From assembly GCA_017516465.1 (NCBI GenBank), contig JAFXCR010000037.1, positions 28,954-92,953 on the forward strand: a stretch of 64,000 nt of DNA, in the 5' to 3' direction. A program made the position numbers and the translations under genes. Under the pieces are notes generated by a model. It worked only from the letters and a program-made list of their open reading frames with translations. It made no database searches and had not been told where the DNA came from. This DNA comes from Ruminococcus sp. Lineage in GTDB: Bacteria > Bacillota > Clostridia > Oscillospirales > Ruminococcaceae. Below, piece after piece: positions 30,201 through 37,557 of the stretch. Positions within the stretch are counted from its first letter, which is position 1. Every line of letters begins with the position of its first letter.

Positions 30201-30424
30201 TTCTGCCATGAATCGGCCGAAATTCCATTTCCTCTGAGAATGTGATTCTGAAGCATGACAAGATCGGCAATTGAAACTATGCCATCTGCATTCACATCAC
30301 CTGCAACAACCGACGAAGCCGCTTGTGCTATAACAGATTTTACCGAAGCTTCCGGAGTTCCGGTAATCACTGGCTGTGCTAAAACCGAGATCGCTGTAAC
30401 AGCAGCAATAATTTTTCCTTTCAT
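27218..30424 (-). CDS. dockerin-bearing CotH kinase-family protein with lamin-tail and C-terminal binding modules
   Basis: Secreted protein of 1,068 residues, predicted to join a cellulosome. Signal peptide about 1-35. A type I dockerin at 42-101 has two calcium-loop repeats (DVNADGIVSIADL, DLDGDSVIDSFDV). A lamin-tail domain follows (about 105-215, LINEVCSSAKE...DWIEIYN), then a chitobiase-like beta domain (about 255-330, YTTDGSDPRTSE). A CotH domain covers about 400-720 (RLSGNWSRG, RNGGTDNQ, EFWGFYFIREKQD, DLDFSAD). Two CBM4/9-like beta-sandwich modules fill about 765-1068. CotH proteins with dockerins are known in ruminococci, but their target is unsettled. CotH domains in spore coats are atypical protein kinases; here an extracellular structural or wall-related role is equally possible. 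Confidence 0.9.
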   Translation of the reverse strand: MKGKIIAAVTAISVLAQPVITGTPEASVKSVIAQAASSVVAGDVNADGIVSIADLVMLQNHILRGNGISADSWQNADLDGDSVIDSFDVALLRQIILRNNGLQEFSGLLINEVCSSAKESVKDAAGESPDWIEIYNSSDKAMDISGIGLSDGAKKKFKFAFPEGTIIPADGYILVYCDDAVNEAEGEYHAAFKLSADGESVYMTHPDYGEIDFVKVPLLDEDVTWGRFANGSDNFTYLSYTPGKTNDTAEDLTPVEMPRFSAEGGFYDDAFGLTLSDAFGSEIIYTTDGSDPRTSETAKPYASEIKIYNNTSDPNVYSAITDINLSGYKAPKNSVDKGIIVRAVCRTAEGKFSDVATNSYFVGKNADYYTDFKVVSLSTDSDYLFDKDNGFYMVGKNYRDLVSSGKFILRDANDASNPTNYNIDGKESEFPANVQVFEEGKLVYTNDVGARLSGNWSRGFAQKSIRLYARSEYGDSKLKYEFIEELTDINGDPIKEFDKVTLRNGGTDNQLLHFRDLLIQSLCTDRALAVQAGEPCIVFIDGEFWGFYFIREKQDADFVEAHYGIDKDNVTFIKNGELDDGSKELDSEYKEFLKWAGSADMTNSANYQKVCDALDIQSLIDMVVIETYINNVDWATEYMNNWITWRATEPDEKLEYADGKWRYMLYDLDFSADYFDDARSLVGFDSLNNLYMGGDPYNFVPMFYNLLNNKDFADQFYNSYIDIMKNNFEPVRVSAKLDEFVEKYKEIIMITNTRFDQEWVNLNYDAEIEAFRQFFIGRRNLAKMYLDRLYGKETNLTVGSDILSDESGWSYYGDAKVSKSDGTFTLTANKACLNSWDIQSQSKSFTIEKGKTYKVTFEASCTTNSPIAVTINHQVGNSWPSCFSKSGINLTNDFKEYSFTFVSAHNTASDWKLCFDFGNGAGVYTIRNASITPISFDTELVNGVGYWELFDPAGYGEFTVNAPDSITVKKNTDGGEVQPFYSGIVLDAGKNYTLSFTAKSDTNRDISVNVWTDKDEIITENASVGTSAKKFTYTFTADEQCMDASIFFICGGDAGTIEISDISLICKN

Positions 30425-30514
30425 AGAATAATCTACCCCTCTCTAATAGACTTTTTATTTCCAGCACCGCTTACTGATTATCAACATTTATAAACGATAT
30501 ACTGTTTATCATAT

Positions 30515-30543
30515 ATAATAGCATAATTATATCCAATAGTCAA
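30515..30543 (-). promoter_or_regulatory. sigma-A promoter of the dockerin-CotH gene
   Basis: On the minus strand TTGACT (30543-30538) and TATTAT (30520-30515) with a 17-base spacer, about 90 bases upstream of the ATG. Confidence 0.75.
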
Positions 30544-30577
30544 TGTTTTTTTGTGAATTTTCACATCTACACAAACA

Positions 30578-30607
30578 AAAGCTCACTAATATTTATCAGT
30601 GAGCTTT
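30578..30607 (-). terminator. terminator of the fumarate reductase operon
   Basis: Perfect 10-bp stem (AAAGCTCACT / AGTGAGCTTT) with a 10-nt loop, followed on the minus strand by TTTTGTTTG, 36 bases after the exporter stop. Confidence 0.8.
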
Positions 30608-30643
30608 CGTATTTTGTATTGCAACTTTCAGGATAAATAATTA

Positions 30644-31885
30644 TCAGAAAATTATTACAATAATCTGCGAAACAAGCACCACAGAAATAAGTGCAGCAGG
30701 ATATGTTGCAGCATACGCAGAAGCAACATTCTCAGTTCCGGCAGTACTTATAAGTGTTCCGAGTGCAGGAGTTGATGTCATTCCACCTGTAATTGCTCCA
30801 AGATTGTTAAGCAGATTAAACTTAAGCACATATTTCGCAAATATATATCCGATAATCATCGGCAAAAGCGTCATGATTACTCCATAGACAAAGTATATCG
30901 GCTTGAAATATTCAACAAACCTCGCTCCCCCCGAAATACCTGCACCGATAAGAAAGAACATCAATCCCATTTCACGGCAAACTTTAAGGGTTTTATCCTT
31001 TGGCATAATGGAGATTTTTCCAAGTTTTCCAAAATGTCCAAAAACAAGCGTAGTAAGAAGACATCCGCCAGTTGTTGTCAGTGAAAAATTGCCGAATTTT
31101 ATTGAACCTACAAAAATACCGATTATCGCTGCCAGAGCAAAAGGCATAAATCCAAAATCATCCATTTCGATAAGCTTTCCACTTTCGCTTTTCTTTTTGC
31201 TTGCTGTACCGGATGAAATAATAAGCTCACGTTCCTTTTTCATATCTGCCTTCAAGAATTTGGGGATAAGCTGTACAAAAAGCACTACTCCGATAACTCC
31301 GAAGATATATGCAATTCCGTAACCTACTGAAACTGCTCCCTCAAGTTCTGTACCAACTGCATCCTTTGAAGCAGAAAATCCGGGCGTACTTGTCAGTGCA
31401 CCTGATAAAATACCAACCATTATTGCAGTGAATTCATCTCCGCTCACACTGCTGAACTGACCGCCGATAGCTATACAGCCTACACAGGCAATTCCGCCGC
31501 TGAGGATAACTATAACCGAAAGAAGAACATAGGACTTGAAATTCTTCTTGAAATTCTCGAAAAATGCCGGTCCGGCAATAAATCCTACTGCCGAAACAAA
31601 GAGAATAAGCCCCATATTTTCGACAATTTTGAGTGCCTCTTTTACAAAAGAAACACTTTCCTTGCTCACAGCAGCTTCTATAATAAGATTATCACTGAAA
31701 TTATCATAGAAGAAACAGCCATAAATCAATGCAATAATGAACACACCTGCTGTTCCAAGAGACACGCCCTTGATAGTTATTCTTCCCAGCAGATATCCTG
31801 CTGCTGCAATAAGAAATACAGAAAACATCAAAAAAGCAATTGAAGTTATGGAAATTGAAAAATCACCTGCGGTAATTAAATCCAT
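30644..31885 (-). CDS. AAE-family dicarboxylate transporter, probable succinate exporter
   Basis: Integral membrane protein of 413 residues with about 10-11 helices. It shows the paired Asp-Al_Ex signatures of the aspartate:alanine exchanger family: SGALTSTPGFSASKDA in the first half and GGMTSTPALGTLISTAGTENVA in the second. The family includes the succinate exporter SucE of corynebacteria. The gene directly follows fumarate reductase, so succinate efflux is the natural reading; this substrate call is inference from context. The gap of 110 bases to frdA contains a hairpin that could uncouple its expression from the reductase genes. Confidence 0.8.
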   Translation of the reverse strand: MDLITAGDFSISITSIAFLMFSVFLIAAAGYLLGRITIKGVSLGTAGVFIIALIYGCFFYDNFSDNLIIEAAVSKESVSFVKEALKIVENMGLILFVSAVGFIAGPAFFENFKKNFKSYVLLSVIVILSGGIACVGCIAIGGQFSSVSGDEFTAIMVGILSGALTSTPGFSASKDAVGTELEGAVSVGYGIAYIFGVIGVVLFVQLIPKFLKADMKKERELIISSGTASKKKSESGKLIEMDDFGFMPFALAAIIGIFVGSIKFGNFSLTTTGGCLLTTLVFGHFGKLGKISIMPKDKTLKVCREMGLMFFLIGAGISGGARFVEYFKPIYFVYGVIMTLLPMIIGYIFAKYVLKFNLLNNLGAITGGMTSTPALGTLISTAGTENVASAYAATYPAALISVVLVSQIIVIIF

Positions 31886-31943
31886 AGTAATAACACTTCT
31901 TTCTAAAAAATTTGTGAATAAATAATAATTTGCCTATTCGCAG

Positions 31944-31986
31944 AAATCGACGGACTTGGTTATTTCTCCATTTCGTCCGCCGATTT
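31944..31986 (-). promoter_or_regulatory. intercistronic hairpin between frdA and the exporter gene
   Basis: 12-bp inverted repeat (AAATCGACGGAC / GTCCGCCGATTT, one G-T pair) with a 19-nt loop. No immediate T-run follows on the minus strand, so it is a candidate partial attenuator or processing site. Confidence 0.5.
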
Positions 31987-31995
31987 ATAATTATA

Positions 31996-33597
31996 TTATG
32001 CTTTGCGTGCATACCTCGGTAAAAGCATAGGTGACTGAACGTCAGATTCAATTCCGGCATCTGCAAGTTCGTTGTTGAAACGATCTATATGCTCCAGAGT
32101 AAGTCTCTCCGGAACAGCAGTCTCCTTTGCCTTTGCCGCAGCATGAATTCCCGCATTTCTGCCGAATACGATAACGTCAAGAAGCGAATTTCCCATGAGA
32201 CGGTTTCTGCCGTGAATTCCTCCTGCTGCTTCTCCGGCTGCATAAAGATTACCTACTCCCGTGGAACAGTCAGGAGCAATCTCCAGTCCGCCGTTCTGGT
32301 AGTGAAGCGTCGGATATACAAGAATCGGCTCTTTTCTGATATCAATACCGTACTTGCCGAACATTCTCATCATCGCCGGAATACGCTTTTCGATAGTTCC
32401 TTCGCCGTTCTTGTATTCGATCATAGGCGTATCAAGCCATACTGCACTTCCGAGATCAGTCTCAATACCCTTTCCGTTTGCTGTACATTCACGGATAATT
32501 GACGCAGCTGTAACATCTCTTGTTTCAAGAGGGTGCATGAATACATCGCCGTCTATGTTGACAAGCTTTGCTCCGAGTGAACGTACCTTTTCAGTAACAA
32601 GAGCACCGAAAATCTGCTCCGGATATCCTGTACCTGTGGGATGATACTGAAGTGTATCTGCATAGAGAAGCTTTGCTCCTACTCTGTATCCGAGAATAAG
32701 TCCATCGGCTGTTGCTCCATAGTGATTCGACGTCGGAAATCCCTGATAATGGAGACGTCCTGCTCCTCCAGTTGCAATGATAACTGTCTTTGCCCTTGCA
32801 ACAAGAAGCTCCTTTGTTTCCATGTTCATCAGAACAGCTCCGGCAGCATTTCCGTTGCTGTCGAGAATGATCTCCACAGCCGCTGTGAAATCAACAACAG
32901 GAATCTCTCTGTTGAGTACCTCATCACGGAGAGTTCTCATTATCTCAGCACCGGTATAGTCTTTGGCAGCGTGCATTCTCTTTCTGGATGTACCACCGCC
33001 GTGAGTTGTTATCATTGTTCCGTCTGCTTCCTTATCGAACTCAACGCCAAGATCGTTGAGCCACTTGATAGCTTCAGGTGCCTTCGATACAAGTGTATTT
33101 ACAAGCTCAGGCTTTGCAGCAAAATGTCCGCCGCCGAATGCGTCAAGATAGTGAATTGCCGGTGAATCGTTAGGCTTGTCAGCAGCCTGAATTCCACCCT
33201 CAGCCATCATTGTATTTGCGTCGCCGATACGAAGCTTTGTTACGATCATGGCTTTTACTCCAGCCTGATCTGCCTCGATTGCAGCTGATGCTCCGGCACC
33301 GCCGCCGCCGATGATAAGTACGTCTGTATCGTAATCAGGGGCAGAAAGATCTACATCCTTACTGCTTATGCGACTCTTTCCCTGAAGAAGCTCCGCAAGC
33401 TGTGTAGGAACCTTATCGCCTTTATTAACGCCGGCAGAAAGCACGGTAAATTCGTTCTGCTTATAGTCGGGATGGAACTCTGCCAGCAGTAAATCCTTTT
33501 CCTCAGCTGTCATTCTTCTCGGTTCAAGAGAAGCATTTTCAACTCTCTTTTCAGCAACGATCTTTGCAAGCTCGTTAAGCTTTTCGATTTTATACAT
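31996..33597 (-). CDS. frdA: soluble fumarate reductase flavoprotein subunit
   Basis: Catalytic FAD subunit of 533 residues reducing fumarate to succinate. After a 90-residue N-terminal extension comes the dinucleotide fold (VLIIGGGGAGASAAIEAD). Substrate-site motifs of the SdhA/FrdA family are present: QYHPTG, TEKVRSLGAKLVN with the proton-shuttle Arg, and GRNRLMGNSLLD. The position that in membrane FrdA carries the FAD-linking His (SHTVAAEGG in E. coli) reads ANTMMAEGG, so FAD is probably non-covalent. No membrane-anchor gene is present. It follows the iron-sulfur subunit by 14 bases. L-aspartate oxidase is a related alternative but would not come with this iron-sulfur partner, fumarase and Hdr genes. 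Confidence 0.88.
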   Translation of the reverse strand: MYKIEKLNELAKIVAEKRVENASLEPRRMTAEEKDLLLAEFHPDYKQNEFTVLSAGVNKGDKVPTQLAELLQGKSRISSKDVDLSAPDYDTDVLIIGGGGAGASAAIEADQAGVKAMIVTKLRIGDANTMMAEGGIQAADKPNDSPAIHYLDAFGGGHFAAKPELVNTLVSKAPEAIKWLNDLGVEFDKEADGTMITTHGGGTSRKRMHAAKDYTGAEIMRTLRDEVLNREIPVVDFTAAVEIILDSNGNAAGAVLMNMETKELLVARAKTVIIATGGAGRLHYQGFPTSNHYGATADGLILGYRVGAKLLYADTLQYHPTGTGYPEQIFGALVTEKVRSLGAKLVNIDGDVFMHPLETRDVTAASIIRECTANGKGIETDLGSAVWLDTPMIEYKNGEGTIEKRIPAMMRMFGKYGIDIRKEPILVYPTLHYQNGGLEIAPDCSTGVGNLYAAGEAAGGIHGRNRLMGNSLLDVIVFGRNAGIHAAAKAKETAVPERLTLEHIDRFNNELADAGIESDVQSPMLLPRYARKA

Positions 33598-33611
33598 AGC
33601 TCAGCTCCTCC

Positions 33612-34286
33612 TTACTTCTCGATCTCACGGGTATTGTAAAGCTCTTTAAGCTCCTCAACAGGCTTCTGCATGAGCTTTTCAATAAGTTCATTGTACATTC
33701 CGTCGTTGATCTCCTTGACACGCTCGTCAAGGTGAGCACAGTCGGGAGCAATATATTTACCGTTAAGACGTCTTGCAAGCATAGCTACCTGCGGATGAGA
33801 AATTCCAGCCGGACATCTTGATGAGCAGACTCCGCACATTACGCAGTCGAAGCTAAGTTCCGCACATTTATCATACTCTCCTCTCTGTGCATGAGCAATA
33901 TACTGCATAACACTGAGCTCCTGTGTACAAACCTTTGTACAGGCATTACAGCCGATACAGCAGTAGATCTCGGGGTAAAGCTGCATCATTATCTGCTCTG
34001 TTGGCTTTATCTCATTGATATCGTAGATTTTCTTTACAAGCGGGAAGAAAGGCAGTGTTGCAACGTACATTCCCTCCTGAACCTCAGTCTGACAAGCAAG
34101 ACACGCATGAAGCTCCTGTTTATCCTTGATTCTGTAAATTGTAGCACACGCTCCGCAGAAACCGTTTCTACATCCGCAACCTCTTACCAGCTCATAACCG
34201 GCATATTCCATAGCTGTCATTATCGTAAGTCCTGCCGGCACCTGATATTTCTTGCCGAACAGGAATACATTTACCTTGTTTTCCAT
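33612..34286 (-). CDS. frdB: fumarate reductase iron-sulfur subunit
   Basis: Electron-transfer subunit of 224 residues between a donor complex and FrdA. The N-terminal plant-ferredoxin-like domain binds [2Fe-2S] (CGCRNGFCGAC ... CLAC, about residues 36-85). Two four-cysteine motifs follow: CCIGCNACTKVC near 110-120 and CVMCGVCSSRCP near 149-160, so two [4Fe-4S] centres are expected rather than the usual [4Fe-4S]/[3Fe-4S] pair. There is no CCG domain of the methanogen TfrB type; that function may be served by HdrB in the same operon. AAGGAG lies before the ATG. Confidence 0.87.
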   Translation of the reverse strand: MENKVNVFLFGKKYQVPAGLTIMTAMEYAGYELVRGCGCRNGFCGACATIYRIKDKQELHACLACQTEVQEGMYVATLPFFPLVKKIYDINEIKPTEQIMMQLYPEIYCCIGCNACTKVCTQELSVMQYIAHAQRGEYDKCAELSFDCVMCGVCSSRCPAGISHPQVAMLARRLNGKYIAPDCAHLDERVKEINDGMYNELIEKLMQKPVEELKELYNTREIEK

Positions 34287-34302
34287 GACATCACTCCTTA
34301 TA

Positions 34303-35133
34303 TCAATATTCGTCAGGCAGTTCGCTCAGCTCGTCATATCTGAATACCGGACCATCCTTGCATACATACTTATCACCGATATTACAGCGTCCGCACTTTC
34401 CTACACCGCACTTCATACGAAGTTCCATTGTGGTGTATACCTGAGTTTCCTCAAAGCCAAGCTCTTTAAGTCCGGCAAGAGTAAACTTTATCATGACCGG
34501 AGGTCCGCAGACAAGCACTGTGCTGTCTGTGGAAGGATTAAGCTCCTTCACATAATCCGGGACAAATCCGACATGGCCGTCCCAGCCCTCCTGAGGATTG
34601 TCAATAGTAAGATTAACTTCAATTCCCTCGTCTTTCATCCATTCATCAATGATTTCCTGATAATCAACAAGATCATTCTTTGAACGTGAGCCATAGACGA
34701 TACGTACATTTCCGTAATTGCTGCGGTTATCCCTTACATAATTGATAACTGAGCGAAGCGGAGCAAGTCCGATTCCTCCGGCAACAAACAGCAGATTTTT
34801 GCCTTTGAGTTCAGTTTCAACAGGAAATGCATTGCCGTACGGACCTCTGATAGTTATCATCTGTCCGACATCCATCTGATGAAGCCAGTTTGTAAGGCAT
34901 CCGCACTTCTTGATGCTGAATTCCATGAATTCAGTATTTGTCGGGGAGGATGTTATAGAGAACATCGCTTCGCCTACTCCGGGAATAGAAAGCATTGCAC
35001 ACTGTCCGGGCATATGCTCGAAAACCTTTCCGCCCTCCGGTGCAACTACCCTGAATGTTTTTACATCCGGAGTATCCTGACGTATATCGGTAACAATACC
35101 AAGAAGCGGTATCAGGGTATCATTTGTATTCAT
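34303..35133 (-). CDS. flxA: FAD/NAD(P)-binding oxidoreductase subunit of Flx-Hdr complex
   Basis: NAD(P)H-oxidising entry module of 276 residues. It has a ferredoxin-reductase fold: an FAD-binding beta barrel (about 10-100), a nucleotide-binding lobe starting LLFVAGGIGLAPLRSVINYV, and a C-terminal [2Fe-2S] motif (CGVGKCGRCNIG with a later Cys), as in dihydroorotate dehydrogenase B and sulfhydrogenase gamma. The ATG at 35133 overlaps the upstream stop as TGATG, with GGAGG 7 bases upstream. Its fixed place beside FlxB/C/D and HdrABC genes identifies it as FlxA. It would feed NADH electrons into HdrA. Confidence 0.87.
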   Translation of the reverse strand: MNTNDTLIPLLGIVTDIRQDTPDVKTFRVVAPEGGKVFEHMPGQCAMLSIPGVGEAMFSITSSPTNTEFMEFSIKKCGCLTNWLHQMDVGQMITIRGPYGNAFPVETELKGKNLLFVAGGIGLAPLRSVINYVRDNRSNYGNVRIVYGSRSKNDLVDYQEIIDEWMKDEGIEVNLTIDNPQEGWDGHVGFVPDYVKELNPSTDSTVLVCGPPVMIKFTLAGLKELGFEETQVYTTMELRMKCGVGKCGRCNIGDKYVCKDGPVFRYDELSELPDEY

Positions 35134-36155
35134 CACTTGACCTCCAATGCTTTCATGACTTTAACGATATTCATGGAAATCGGACATTTCTGCAGGCAGC
35201 GTCCACAGCCTACACAGCCGAATTCCCCGTTATTGTTTGCAGGAATGTATACAAGCTTGTGCATAAAGCGCTGGCGGAAGCGTTCAAGCTGAGAAACTCT
35301 CGGATTTCCGTGAGCCATCTGAGTGAAATCGGAGTACATACATGAATCCCAGCAGCGGAAACGTACAATGCCGTCGCCGGTGTTGAAATCCTTTATATCG
35401 TAGCACTGACAAGTAGGACATACAAATGTACAGGTTCCGCAGCCAATGCAGCTCTCGGAAAGTCCTGCCCACTTGTCAGAATTGAAAAGCTCATTAAGTT
35501 TGTCTCCGCCGAATGAATCAGTAGAAAGATTGGCAAGCGGAAGCTTTTTCAGGATATTTCTTGTATTTTCCTGAACATCAGCAAGACGTGAAAGATCGCC
35601 GTCCTCAAGAAGATCATCTATATCTGCAAGGAACTTCTCGCCCTTTTCTGTATTTGCCATGAAGAAGAATCCGTCACCAACCGGAAATGCTGTAACATCG
35701 CCGCCAGGCATTGTGGGATTGATTCCGAATGCCGTACAGAAACAGGTCTCAGCCGGACGAGTACACGCCATTGTCACAACTGTTCCGTGATCGCGGCGGT
35801 TCTTGTAGAAGCTGTCAACAGGATCTACAAGATACACCTTATCAAGAATATCAAAGCTGCGTGCATCACACGCCCTGACTCCGAAAATCACAAAATCTTC
35901 GCACTCTTTTCTGATATCCTTTACTTCGATTTTCTTGCCTTCCATTTTAAAGGCAACAAGATTTTCCGTCTGCGGGAAAAAGAAATCCTTTGCACTGCGG
36001 ACAGTATTTAGGGCATTGCTGAGCTTCATGCCGCTTTCGTATTTTCTGAATTCAGCAGCTCCGTCCTCACGGTCTGTGGGAATGTAAAGAGTCTGCTTTC
36101 CAGAAATTGCTTCAAAAAGCTGGTCAAGCTTTGCAGCCGTAATTTTTCTGAGCAT
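35133..36155 (-). CDS. flxB: iron-sulfur subunit of Flx-Hdr complex (sulfhydrogenase beta/AsrA-like)
   Basis: 340-residue electron-transfer protein of the HydB/AsrA type. The N-terminal 220 residues form the family-specific domain (VIFGVRACDARSFDILDKVY, FCTAFG). The C-terminus carries two 4Fe-4S motifs, CIGCGTCTFVCPTCQC and CVGCGRCLQKCP. It overlaps flxC by one base (TAATG) and flxA by one base (TGATG), so three subunits are translationally coupled. It probably links FlxA to the HdrA/FlxD hub. The B/C naming follows gene order and resemblance and could be swapped. Confidence 0.83.
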   Translation of the reverse strand: MLRKITAAKLDQLFEAISGKQTLYIPTDREDGAAEFRKYESGMKLSNALNTVRSAKDFFFPQTENLVAFKMEGKKIEVKDIRKECEDFVIFGVRACDARSFDILDKVYLVDPVDSFYKNRRDHGTVVTMACTRPAETCFCTAFGINPTMPGGDVTAFPVGDGFFFMANTEKGEKFLADIDDLLEDGDLSRLADVQENTRNILKKLPLANLSTDSFGGDKLNELFNSDKWAGLSESCIGCGTCTFVCPTCQCYDIKDFNTGDGIVRFRCWDSCMYSDFTQMAHGNPRVSQLERFRQRFMHKLVYIPANNNGEFGCVGCGRCLQKCPISMNIVKVMKALEVK

Positions 36156-37126
36156 TACTCTGCACCCCTTTCATGAACGATGCTTGCTTCACAGTCATCC
36201 ATTTTATATTCATTGAGCGGTGCCTTATCAGTTGTGTTTTCTCCAGCCTGATATGTACCGTAAAGAGAATTTATATCCTTGATAAACTTGCGGTTGAGCA
36301 GATGAAGCGGAATATTTTCCGGACATACTCTTGAACATTCTCCGCAGTCGGTGCAGCGTCCGGCAACGTGGAATGCACGGATAATATGGAACATATTCTC
36401 CTCAAAACTGTCAGCGGCAGCCTTGTTTTCAATTCCGGAATCAGGATTTTCAAACACGCACTTTTCGCAGGTACAAGCCGGACAAACAGTACGGCACGCA
36501 TTACAGCGGATGCACTTTGAAAGCTCGCTGCGCCAGAAATCGTAACGTTCCTGAGATGTCATATTCTCCAGCTTTTCAACCATATCAAAGCGGTTTGAGT
36601 CAAGAACTTCGCCGTCCTCGCCGATGAGTTCATCATAAACAACGTGCTTTTTACTCTTGCAGCTCTCGCATTTCACACCTATCGCTTCATAAAAAGGCAT
36701 TTCAGATACGCCGTATATCGTCTCTATCTTCAGTGTATAATTTTCATTCCTTATATTGAGGATTCCTGTGATTCCCTTTGCTCTTATCTTTTCGATATCA
36801 AGCTTGGGACCGCCGGGAATTCCTATAACATAAACCTTTTCACGGTCAATGCGGTATTCCTTCACAAGCTGATTGAAGCTGTATGTATCGCATGGCTTGA
36901 GAAAAGCAAGAATCTTTCCGTCCCTGACAGTTTCCTTTACCAGATACTTTGAAAGATTTGCAGATGTAAAATCATCGCAGACAAAATTTTCATCAAGCTC
37001 CTGAGCCGATGTAAATACAGCCGGAGTGTGATCGTAGGAAAATTCGCCCTTTTTCCAGCCCATGACACGATCAACAGTGCCGTCAGCAAGGAGTTCCTTT
37101 GCTCTTTTTATCATTGCTTCCTGCAT
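36155..37126 (-). CDS. flxC: 4Fe-4S subunit of Flx-Hdr complex (FrhB/FdhB-like)
   Basis: 323-residue protein with an N-terminal domain resembling coenzyme F420 hydrogenase/dehydrogenase beta subunits (FLKPCDTYSFNQLVKEY, VIGIPGGPKLD, VKCESCK) and a C-terminal pair of 4Fe-4S motifs (CIRCNACRTVCPACTCEKC and CTDCGECSRVCPENI). It overlaps flxD by 16 bases and has GGAGG 7 bases before its ATG. The last 40 residues are charged and lie outside the recognised domains. An electron-transfer role within the NADH-linked complex is inferred from the Flx gene set. Confidence 0.82.
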   Translation of the reverse strand: MQEAMIKRAKELLADGTVDRVMGWKKGEFSYDHTPAVFTSAQELDENFVCDDFTSANLSKYLVKETVRDGKILAFLKPCDTYSFNQLVKEYRIDREKVYVIGIPGGPKLDIEKIRAKGITGILNIRNENYTLKIETIYGVSEMPFYEAIGVKCESCKSKKHVVYDELIGEDGEVLDSNRFDMVEKLENMTSQERYDFWRSELSKCIRCNACRTVCPACTCEKCVFENPDSGIENKAAADSFEENMFHIIRAFHVAGRCTDCGECSRVCPENIPLHLLNRKFIKDINSLYGTYQAGENTTDKAPLNEYKMDDCEASIVHERGAE

Positions 37127-37557
37127 CTCAGATCCTCCAGTCTCCGGTTAGGGCCAAGCTTTCTGACCGCTTCGGTAAATTCATTCATTGTGGCAGCGAA
37201 TTTAGCTCCTTCCGCAGCAGATACCCATTCAACACGGGTTCTGTCACGCTCTATGCCGAGAAAATCAAGCATACTGAAAAGAAGCGTCATTCTGCGGCGT
37301 GTGAAGTAATTTCCGGATGTATAGTGGCAGTCTCCGGGATGACATCCGCAGAGGATAACTCCGTCTGCTCCTCTCTGAAACGCACGAAGTATGAACATCG
37401 GGTTCACTCTGCATGAACAGGGAACACGGATGATCTTGACATTCGTGGGATAATTAAGTCTGTTTGTGCCCGAAAGATCGGCTCCTGCATAGGAACACCA
37501 GTTACAGCAGAAGGCAACGATAAGGGGCTGAAATTCATTATTGTTATTTACTTGCAT
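37111..37557 (-). CDS. flxD: MvhD-like [2Fe-2S] electron-transfer subunit
   Basis: 148-residue MvhD/FlpD-type adaptor that passes electrons between the oxidoreductase module and HdrA. The cysteine pattern is typical: FCCNWCSYAGAD near the N-terminus, VPCSCRVNP, then CGCHPGDCHYTSGN. The ATG at 37557 is chosen because GGAGG precedes it and it begins right before the conserved domain; a longer in-frame start at 37656 would overlap hdrA by about 110 bases. It overlaps hdrA by 10 bases. Confidence 0.9.
   Translation of the reverse strand: MQVNNNNEFQPLIVAFCCNWCSYAGADLSGTNRLNYPTNVKIIRVPCSCRVNPMFILRAFQRGADGVILCGCHPGDCHYTSGNYFTRRRMTLLFSMLDFLGIERDRTRVEWVSAAEGAKFAATMNEFTEAVRKLGPNRRLEDLRCRKQ

Noticed and set aside
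31996-33597. L-aspartate oxidase (NadB) for the flavoprotein
   Set aside because: The non-covalent flavin site is similar, but the Fe-S partner, fumarase and Hdr/Flx neighbours and lack of nadA/nadC favour fumarate reductase.
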